Positions 14,555 through 19,629 of a stretch of DNA of 19,629 nt are shown piece after piece. The notes below the pieces were generated by a model. That model worked only from the letters and a program-made list of their open reading frames with translations, was not told the DNA's origin and ran no database searches. The DNA is from Gammaproteobacteria bacterium (GTDB taxonomy: Bacteria; Pseudomonadota; Gammaproteobacteria; Granulosicoccales; Granulosicoccaceae): the NCBI GenBank assembly GCA_019634245.1, contig JAHQVR010000322.1, forward strand, positions 1 through 19,629, read 5' to 3'. The translations under genes were made by a program, and so were the position numbers. How positions within the stretch are numbered: position 1 is the first letter of the stretch; each line of letters begins with the position of its first letter.

Positions 14555-15864
14555 CTGATAATTCCACCTTGCGAGAAAACAACTGGGAATCGTATGCCCG
14601 TGTTTTGGAAGCACACACAACTATAAGAACAAAAAAAGAAATTAAAAAGGCGAAGCCTGCTTACCTGGGAGATGCTCCACTAGCTGATTTACCCACCAAT
14701 TTCTCCAAACTCATCCTGGCTCCAGAAATAAATGATGATACGCTGGCAGAAATAGAAGACGGATTCCGTTCCGACAGGGACCGTTGGGATTTAAAGAGAA
14801 GAATTATCAAATTGCAGAGAGATCGGTATTTCTACTTTGGAAAAAACAGTTTCTTTGGCGGTAAAGAAAAAGTAATCTACGATTATTTTGAGTTTGACAA
14901 ACAACTGGAGAACTTTACGTTTACCGAAGGCATGCGTCAAGAATATGATCTGTCAAGTTTTACGCGTATGGGTCAATACGGATTTGCAAAGATACTATTT
15001 TCAATTTCCGTAGAAGACCATCTGCAATTAGACCGATCTGTACAAGACTGGTACTACAGACTCAGGGCGTTGCCGTCCGATTTGAAATACCCTGAACGCA
15101 ACGAGCAAAACGAACGTCTGATGTGTGGCATTGAATGGGTAACGCGACATCCAGATGATTTTCGTCAACCAATAGTAGAAATTGCGCAAAGAATCAAAGA
15201 AATATTCACCGACAACAGTATGCCTGAATGTGTGACTTCGTATTATCAGAGCGCACTCGATACGTATTTTGACGACTACGTAAAATCATCTTGCGCTGGT
15301 GGTACCCTGACTGTGTGTGTGGAATATGAGTCAGAAGACCATTTGAGCGCAATGCTGGAGGTTCTCAATCCCGAGACCCGATATCCCTATGAAGATAAGC
15401 AGGAAGAAGGTCGAGTGCATCATCTGCTTGCGCGTGACGGGCATATTCGAGTTCCACAGGAAATTATTCACTCTATGTGGAAAGCCGGTACTGTTGTAGA
15501 CAACCACAAGATAATCGATAAAACCAAATTGATTTGCACACTGAAAACCGGACTGTCGTTGCAGGCGACCACGCAGGGACTGCAAGGGCTTGCCTTTGAC
15601 GCAAGAAATCTGGTTGAGCGATATCATGCCAAACCGCCGGCACCGGGAGATGCCATTTCTGCGGATGCGAAAAAGGTTGCTGTGACGGCCGTCATAGAGC
15701 CCATCGAGGGCGCTTGGTCCGCCGGATATATACTGCCTGGACTGTTTCGGGATGTAGAGTCGCGACCTGGATTGGCAAAACTTGCCCAAGCCGCCGCGAA
15801 TCCAACCGAATTGGCGATTGAGTTACTGTCGGACAAGCATGACAAATTGATTCTGGCGGATTAG
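14551..15864 (+). CDS. uncharacterised 437-residue cytoplasmic protein
   Basis: I do not recognise this family. The protein has no signal peptide or membrane segment. The N-terminal about 60 residues are charged and helical (TIRTKKEIKKAKPAYLG, then a downstream acidic stretch). Residues about 75-110 are strongly basic and aromatic (DRDRWDLKRRIIKLQRDRYF, YFGKNSFFGGKEK). A central Trp/Tyr-rich helical part (QDWYYRLRALPSDL) precedes a more beta-like C-terminal half with GGTLTVCVEYESEDHL and LICTLKTGL. The end is acidic (LSDKHDKLILAD). No catalytic motif is evident. The ATG at 14551 is the only usable start, since an in-frame stop lies 27 bases upstream. It lacks a Shine-Dalgarno. The gene stands alone, divergent from ldcA and facing the LysE remnant. 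Its length and coherent coding make it a genuine gene. Confidence 0.8.
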   Translation: MTDNSTLRENNWESYARVLEAHTTIRTKKEIKKAKPAYLGDAPLADLPTNFSKLILAPEINDDTLAEIEDGFRSDRDRWDLKRRIIKLQRDRYFYFGKNSFFGGKEKVIYDYFEFDKQLENFTFTEGMRQEYDLSSFTRMGQYGFAKILFSISVEDHLQLDRSVQDWYYRLRALPSDLKYPERNEQNERLMCGIEWVTRHPDDFRQPIVEIAQRIKEIFTDNSMPECVTSYYQSALDTYFDDYVKSSCAGGTLTVCVEYESEDHLSAMLEVLNPETRYPYEDKQEEGRVHHLLARDGHIRVPQEIIHSMWKAGTVVDNHKIIDKTKLICTLKTGLSLQATTQGLQGLAFDARNLVERYHAKPPAPGDAISADAKKVAVTAVIEPIEGAWSAGYILPGLFRDVESRPGLAKLAQAAANPTELAIELLSDKHDKLILAD

Positions 15865-15978
15865 AGCTGTGGGCTATTTGGCTAACATGCTCAACGCGCG
15901 GGGGCCTCAAAAGGTGTATAGACTCTCGGATAGTGTCTACCTTGGATTGAACAATTTCCGATTCTCGGTGAAAAGAGC

Positions 15979-16236
15979 TTAACTCCTGCCTGTTGCCAGG
16001 TTGTATGAAAAGAACACAAACAGACTACCCAGTGTCATCTCAATCCAGCGGCGCCCTAGCGCATAAGCCCTCCTGATTGAATTAAACGACAGGGCTACTG
16101 CCCAAATTCCGTGACAAGCGAAAGAAATAATAAACGCTCCAACAACAAACAACATAACAATCCACAGGTCTGCATTTTCAACAGCCCCGATGGAAGCAAT
16201 GGCCAACCAAAATGAAATGGCTTTGGGATTCGTCAC
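15979..16236 (-). pseudogene. LysE/RhtB-family amino-acid exporter, C-terminal remnant
   Basis: About 85 codons encode VTNPKAISFWLAI followed by two further hydrophobic segments and GSLFVFFSYNLA, which is the C-terminal 40 percent of a LysE/RhtB inner-membrane exporter (full length about 205). The conserved TNPKAI motif normally sits mid-protein. Immediately upstream in frame is FS-stop-QVTNPK, with a TAA at 16240-16242 where a residue such as Leu would be expected. The frame before that stop is hydrophobic near 16380-16325 (TFILFSLIVLTLLAASG) but the rest does not match LysE. The gene therefore seems to have lost its middle and gained a nonsense codon. It lies downstream of the SRPBCC gene on the same strand. 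It is unlikely to make a working exporter. Confidence 0.75.
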
Positions 16237-16454
16237 TTGTTAGCTGAAAAATAAATCTATTGTTAAATGATCAATCCAGTCGACAGGCCGGTTTGGGCAC
16301 ACTGAGGTAGTTGGAAATATAATGCCGCTTGCGGCCAGTAACGTAAGTACAATTAAGGAGAAAAGGATGAAAGTGGTTTGTGTGCGGTCATAGCTTCAAT
16401 ACCGCTTTTAGTCGCCAGCGCTCCTGCACGTTTATCGAGTACATGCGGTGACTG

Positions 16455-16916
16455 CTAGGCGTAGCCCCCATTTCCAAAGGATGCGACGAGCCCATCCAAA
16501 CAGCCATTCCACCCTTGTTGATGTTGTTCGTTCAAAACCTGTGTTGCGATGCGCGTGTGTGTTAGTACCACCTCCGTTCCAGATTCAAGTTGCGTAAATC
16601 GAACTTCAACGCGCTCGGTCGTCGGGCTCTCGTTTTCGACAATCCATGTGTAGATTAATAAGTGTGGCTTTTCAATTATCTCAAAGGTACCAGAAATCCA
16701 TAGAACAGACCCATCAGGGAGTTCATTTGCAATTCTGTATTGTCCGCCTACACGAAGATCAATTATTACTGACTGACAGTTGACGCCCTTAGGGCCCCAC
16801 CACTTCTTCAATTCCTCAGGGTCTGTCCAGGCCCTAAATACGCAATCTGGGGACGCTGGTACGAATCGTCGTACTTGTAGGCTCTCAAAGTCTGTGCTGC
16901 TGTTCGACCGAATCAC
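16455..16916 (-). CDS. SRPBCC family protein (AHSA1-type)
   Basis: A 153-residue START-like ligand-binding protein of the AHSA1/Activator of Hsp90-type SRPBCC family. Family marks are VRRFVPASPDCVFRAWTDP (split as VRRFVPAS and VFRAWTDPEEL), KKWWGPKG (37-44), VGGQYRI, SGTFEIIEKPHLLIYTW, and the terminal GWNGCLDGLVA. These proteins bind hydrophobic ligands in a deep cavity. The function of the bacterial members beside ArsR genes is largely unknown. The start is a GTG at 16916 with GGTGG six bases upstream. It follows the arsR gene by 45 bp on the same strand and probably shares its promoter, so it should be controlled by that regulator. Confidence 0.92.
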   Translation of the reverse strand: MIRSNSSTDFESLQVRRFVPASPDCVFRAWTDPEELKKWWGPKGVNCQSVIIDLRVGGQYRIANELPDGSVLWISGTFEIIEKPHLLIYTWIVENESPTTERVEVRFTQLESGTEVVLTHTRIATQVLNEQHQQGWNGCLDGLVASFGNGGYA

Positions 16917-16961
16917 GTTAATCCACCCTATTCGATCACATAATTTTTTGGCTGTTTGATT

Positions 16962-17315
16962 TTATTCATTTTCGCGTTGGAAATAGTCGCCCAATGCATC
17001 AAATGTTTCGTCCCAAAATTTTTTATAGTGTACTAACCAATCCTCGGCATTCTTTAGTGGCAGGGGATTGAGCGTACACCGATGGAGTCGCCCAGTGATC
17101 TCCCGTTCAACCAACCCAGCATTCTCTAGCACGCGAACATGTTTTCCCACCGCCGGTAACGACATATCGAAGGGCTGCGCAAGCTCAGTGACCATCGCAG
17201 GCCCCTCGCTAAGTCTTGCCAGAATCTCGCGACGGGTCTGGTCACCCAACGCTTTAAACACGAGATCAAGATATTCTTGTGACTCCGCGTTGGTTTTATA
17301 GGCACTTGACAACAT
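16962..17315 (-). CDS. ArsR-family winged-helix transcriptional repressor
   Basis: A 117-residue ArsR/SmtB-type regulator. The segment VFKALGDQTRREILARL (19-35) and the helix-turn-helix MSLPAVGKHVRVLENAGLVERE (about 51-72, with RLHRC in the wing) are typical. The metal-binding ELCVCDL motif of arsenic and zinc sensors is absent, so it belongs to the non-metal class that usually accompanies SRPBCC genes. It forms an operon with the SRPBCC gene 45 bp downstream and is divergent from a second SRPBCC gene at 17379. A perfect 24-bp palindrome begins 7 bp before its ATG (17315). The predicted transcription start is almost at the ATG and no Shine-Dalgarno is visible, so its mRNA may be nearly leaderless. 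Autorepression is very likely, though the inducer is unknown. Confidence 0.94.
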   Translation of the reverse strand: MLSSAYKTNAESQEYLDLVFKALGDQTRREILARLSEGPAMVTELAQPFDMSLPAVGKHVRVLENAGLVEREITGRLHRCTLNPLPLKNAEDWLVHYKKFWDETFDALGDYFQRENE

Positions 17316-17322
17316 GCCAATA

Positions 17323-17346
17323 ATAGTAAACCATATGGTTTACTAT
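17323..17346. promoter_or_regulatory. perfect 24-bp palindrome, predicted ArsR operator
   Basis: The half-site ATAGTAAACCAT is followed by its exact reverse complement, giving a 24-bp perfect palindrome between arsR and the divergent SRPBCC gene. It covers the predicted -10 box of arsR and most of the spacer, so a dimer bound here would block RNA polymerase. By chance such a palindrome would be very rare in 20 kb. Confidence 0.85.
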
Positions 17347-17351
17347 ATCAA
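17323..17351 (-). promoter_or_regulatory. predicted arsR promoter inside the palindrome
   Basis: On the minus strand TTGATA (17346-17351, 5/6 match) and TACTAT (17323-17328, 4/6) are separated by exactly 17 bp. Transcription would begin around 17316, next to the arsR ATG at 17315, so the transcript would have little or no leader. For the divergent gene a perfect TTGACA occurs at 17306-17311, but its -10 partner is poor. Confidence 0.5.
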
Positions 17352-17378
17352 CCATCAAACACTTTGGACTTAGTAGTA

Positions 17379-17759
17379 ATGGCAATCAAACAATCAATCA
17401 CGTTTAACACCACACCAGAACGAGTTTACAAAGCACTTATATCTTCAGCGGAATTCGGCAATGTCACAGGGGCACCCGCTGAAATATCCGCCGACGAAGG
17501 CGGCGCATTCTCATGCTTCGGAGGGCAGATTACGGGCCGGCACATAGAGCTTTTGCCCAACAAAAGAATCGTTCAAGCATGGCGAGCTAGTCCCTGGTCG
17601 GATGGGATCTATTCGATCGTGAAGTTCGACATCAGTCAGTCGAGCTCGTCAACGATTGTCGAACTGGAACAAGCGGGATTTCCGGAAGGTGGCGAAGAGC
17701 ACCTGGAGGGTGGTTGGTACAAAATGTATTGGGAGCCATTAAAAGCACACTTCGGCTAA
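17379..17759 (+). CDS. SRPBCC domain protein (AHSA1-type)
   Basis: A 126-residue AHSA1-type SRPBCC protein, shorter than the one at 16455. Landmarks are FNTTPERVYKALIS near the start, GGAFSCFGGQITGRHIELLP (split as GGAFSCFGG and ITGRHIELLP), KRIVQAWRASPWSDGIYSIV, and a C-terminal GGWYKMYWEPLKAHFG. The fold binds hydrophobic ligands, but the biological role is not known. The ATG at 17379 is preferred over a TTG at 17364. The ribosome site is weak. It is transcribed divergently from arsR across the 24-bp palindrome, which makes co-regulation by that repressor likely. No enzyme or transporter lies next to it that would name the ligand. Confidence 0.9.
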   Translation: MAIKQSITFNTTPERVYKALISSAEFGNVTGAPAEISADEGGAFSCFGGQITGRHIELLPNKRIVQAWRASPWSDGIYSIVKFDISQSSSSTIVELEQAGFPEGGEEHLEGGWYKMYWEPLKAHFG

Positions 17760-17792
17760 TGATGCGAGGAATCACATCACGGTAATATTTAG

Positions 17793-18245
17793 ATTCGTTT
17801 AGACTTCCAGCTTATTTGCTCGAACGGTACGACTCATGACCGAGTCGAAAACATAGAAGCTCAAATATGGGAAAAATTCGTACTTCTTTCTGCAGTTTGT
17901 GGTATCACCTCATTAACACGGCTACCCATTGGCGCAATTCTGTCGGACTCAAAATGTGAAACTCTGTTCCATGATGCTTTGGCTGAAACATCGACAGTTG
18001 GATTAGCTAGTTGCGGGAGTTTGGATCCTGATATAGCCTCAAAACAATTCGAATTTGCCAATTCGCTGCCATATGGTATGCGCTCTTCAATGTTGGATGA
18101 CTTAGAGCGCGGGAAAAAGCTGGAGTTAGAACATGTAAGCGGTCAAGTGGTGAGTTTGGGGACAGAGCTGGGAATTCAAACTCCAGTTCACGACATTGTG
18201 TTAAGAGCACTACATCCTTACGCCAATGGTGGTGTGAGTGTTTAA
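17793..18245 (+). pseudogene. ketopantoate reductase (PanE/ApbA family), C-terminal remnant
   Basis: An uninterrupted frame of about 150 codons encodes the C-terminal helical domain of 2-dehydropantoate 2-reductase. It includes IEAQIWEKFVLLSAVCGITSL (split as IEAQIWEKF and LLSAVCGITSLTR), then SSMLDDLERGKKLELEHVSG and GIQTPVHDIVLRAL. This domain supplies substrate-binding residues, but the N-terminal NADPH-binding Rossmann domain is missing, and a stop at 17790-17792 lies just upstream, 30 bp after the SRPBCC gene. No ATG precedes the domain; the first start-like codon is a TTG at 17979, inside it. It is therefore most likely a 5'-deleted gene. The remaining frame is intact, so the loss may be recent. 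Confidence 0.75.
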
Positions 18246-18278
18246 ACTACGAGTATCGATCTGTAAGGAGCATTGAAA

Positions 18279-19142
18279 ATGATGTTAATAGGTCTTAACG
18301 ATTTCATTCGTATCATCAAAAAACGTTTTTGTTTGATATCAGTTTTATGTGTTTCTTTGATTTTTCTGAGCGCTTGTAGCGGAGGATCCAACGGCAACGA
18401 CAATACTGGTGGTGGGACAGATCGCAGCGGTGGAATAGTTAACGGCTATCATCTGGTAAAAAGCACCAGCTATAATGAGTTCGATCAAATCACTGAAACC
18501 CGCGAATTGATCTATGATCTTGAACGCAATCAAATTGATACGACAATTACCGACATAGATTTTGATGTTATGCGCGTTTCTACTAACCGGATTTTTTACG
18601 ATCAGTACGGTCGACTGGCGCGCCGAGAAATACCTGAAGATGCTCAGTTGCGCGAGGCGACATACACCTTCGATTCCGCAGGGCGAATCCTAACCTATAT
18701 GACTGGTGGGTCTTTGAACCTCAGTTCCGAATTTGAATACGATATGGCGGGGCGGTTGAGTCGTGTTGTTGATACAGCGCTGGATGCTGTGGGAGATCCT
18801 GGTTATTCTCCTATCGTCAGAACCTACAGCTATAACACTGATGGTTTTCTCGAATCCAGTCAGTTTATCGACACCTATGATGACCCCGTTATGGGCACGC
18901 TCACCACAACTAGAAACACCACTTTCTTTACCGATACTGCCGGGCAAACTATCAGGGCTGAAACTACTGATACAGATACACAGAATTTACACACGCGAAC
19001 TTACGTCTACGATACTAACGGCAATGTGGTTGAGCGAACCATCTCCGATGGAGGCTTCTTTGTTCGCACAGTATACGAATACGAAGCCAATCAAGAACCC
19101 ATTTACAACCACTGGGCACGACTACTCAAGTATTTTCCTTAA
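18279..19142 (+). CDS. YD-repeat lipoprotein
   Basis: A 287-residue lipoprotein. Residues 1-32 are a signal peptide with lipobox LSAC and Cys33 as the acylated residue. Ser at +2 favours transport to the outer membrane. A Gly/Asn/Asp-rich linker follows. The rest contains YD (RHS-type) repeats: YDQYGRLARRE, FDSAGRILTYM, YDMAGRLSRVV, YNTDGFLESSQ and YDTNGNVVERT, about five copies. YD repeats in large RHS proteins build a shell, and here they form a short standalone module. The ATG at 18279 is chosen because AAGGAG lies eight bases upstream; a TTG at 18273 is too close to it. The gene follows the ketopantoate reductase remnant and converges on the EamA gene. Its function is unknown, possibly surface or carbohydrate binding. 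Confidence 0.88.
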   Translation: MMLIGLNDFIRIIKKRFCLISVLCVSLIFLSACSGGSNGNDNTGGGTDRSGGIVNGYHLVKSTSYNEFDQITETRELIYDLERNQIDTTITDIDFDVMRVSTNRIFYDQYGRLARREIPEDAQLREATYTFDSAGRILTYMTGGSLNLSSEFEYDMAGRLSRVVDTALDAVGDPGYSPIVRTYSYNTDGFLESSQFIDTYDDPVMGTLTTTRNTTFFTDTAGQTIRAETTDTDTQNLHTRTYVYDTNGNVVERTISDGGFFVRTVYEYEANQEPIYNHWARLLKYFP

Positions 19143-19203
19143 TCATTGCCCCAAATTAATGGTGCTATCGGTTTGGTCACAGCGCATATTGCCGCTCGCG
19201 TGC

Positions 19204-19629
19204 TCACTCTTCTTCTCTACGATCAGACTCAACAGGCGTGGCCTGTGGCCCTGCCGCCATGCGCAAGTTTCGCGTACGCAACACCGGTTGCACAACCGAT
19301 GCGCTGAATTCTCGCCAGATAAACAGTAAACCGGAAAGCACAATGATGGCGGCTCCCATCAACACGTATTTATCGATGGTTTCGTTAAACACGAATGCAC
19401 CGTAAAGTAAGGCCCACAGCATCTGGCTGTACTGCATGGGTGCAATAAACTGCGCCTCGGTGCTGCGATAGGCATTGATCATCAGCATTTGGCCCGCGAC
19501 GCTCAAAATGCCAATAGCGCTGAGCTTAAGCAGTGTTATACCTGCCATGGGTTGGTAGACAAACACGGTAGCGACGCCACAGATGAGTACATTGGTTAAC
19601 ATCGGGAACAACACGAGAGTCGTGCTGTG
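19204..19629 (-). CDS. EamA/DMT-superfamily transporter, C-terminal part (runs off right edge)
   Basis: The last 141 residues of a 10-helix drug/metabolite transporter. The frame is open to the window end, so the start lies outside. It shows the second EamA domain: hydrophobic helices with AIGILSVAGQMLMINAYRST, then AQFIAPMQYSQMLWALLYGAFVFNETI, then VLMGAAIIVLSGLLFIW, ending in a hydrophilic tail with RTRNLRMAAGPQATPVESD. EamA proteins export or import metabolites across the inner membrane. The substrate is unknown. It converges on the YD-repeat lipoprotein gene with a 61-bp gap in which no clear terminator was seen. Confidence 0.88.
   Translation of the reverse strand, partial: HSTTLVLFPMLTNVLICGVATVFVYQPMAGITLLKLSAIGILSVAGQMLMINAYRSTEAQFIAPMQYSQMLWALLYGAFVFNETIDKYVLMGAAIIVLSGLLFIWREFSASVVQPVLRTRNLRMAAGPQATPVESDRREEE

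Noticed and set aside
15331..15910. Antisense frames under the unknown 437-residue gene
   Set aside because: No ribosome sites or recognisable domains; the plus-strand frame is longer and coherent.
15908..15945. Imperfect hairpin TAGAC/GTCTA after the unknown gene
   Set aside because: The stem is short with a large loop and no T-tract; it cannot be called a terminator.
18763..19329. 188-codon frame overlapping the YD-repeat lipoprotein in another frame
   Set aside because: It has no family features, and the main frame shows a lipobox and repeats with a good ribosome site.

Overview
The window looks like a chromosomal segment of a heterotrophic, probably marine, Gram-negative proteobacterium, most likely a gammaproteobacterium. 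The evidence is an outer-membrane-type lipoprotein (LSAC lipobox, Ser at +2), a DsrC/TusE-family protein, a DUF423 membrane protein, an LD-carboxypeptidase of peptidoglycan recycling, a TRAP transporter and a DUF2341/DUF11 secreted protein. No rRNA, tRNA, CRISPR array, transposase or integrase was seen. The taxonomic call is an inference.

Left part (1-4800): an organic-acid or sugar-acid uptake locus. A partial Gfo/Idh/MocA oxidoreductase runs off the left edge. An alpha/beta hydrolase faces a complete TRAP transporter operon (dctP-dctQ-dctM, minus strand), and their 3' ends overlap by 11 bp. A DUF3237 gene diverges from dctP.

Middle (4895-8105): a membrane-anchored GGDEF diguanylate cyclase without the usual inhibitory site, then a large secreted modular protein (DUF2341, PA14-like, SdrD-B-like and DUF11 regions) that ends with no visible cell-surface anchor.

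Region 8137-12396 (mostly minus strand): a CBM9-like protein without signal peptide, preceded by a perfect 18-bp palindrome; an isocitrate lyase/PEP mutase-family enzyme; a small uncharacterised gene on the plus strand; and an SDR-uxuA pair. UxuA (mannonate dehydratase) points to hexuronate breakdown to 2-keto-3-deoxygluconate. The SDR may be the preceding fructuronate reductase, and the TRAP system may import the uronate. That link between the two loci is inference from gene content.

Region 12528-15864: a compact minus-strand run ldcA - DUF423 - DsrC/TusE-like, in which the DsrC-like protein keeps the upstream Cys but lacks the normally catalytic penultimate Cys. Divergent from it is a 437-residue protein that I do not recognise, with no Shine-Dalgarno and a tiny overlapping upstream ORF.

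Right part (15979-19629): a decayed LysE/RhtB exporter fragment; an ArsR regulator with two SRPBCC (AHSA1-type) genes arranged around a perfect 24-bp palindrome that covers the predicted arsR core promoter; a C-terminal ketopantoate reductase remnant; a YD-repeat lipoprotein; and a partial EamA transporter at the right edge. Two gene remnants flanking the ArsR cassette suggest past rearrangement there.
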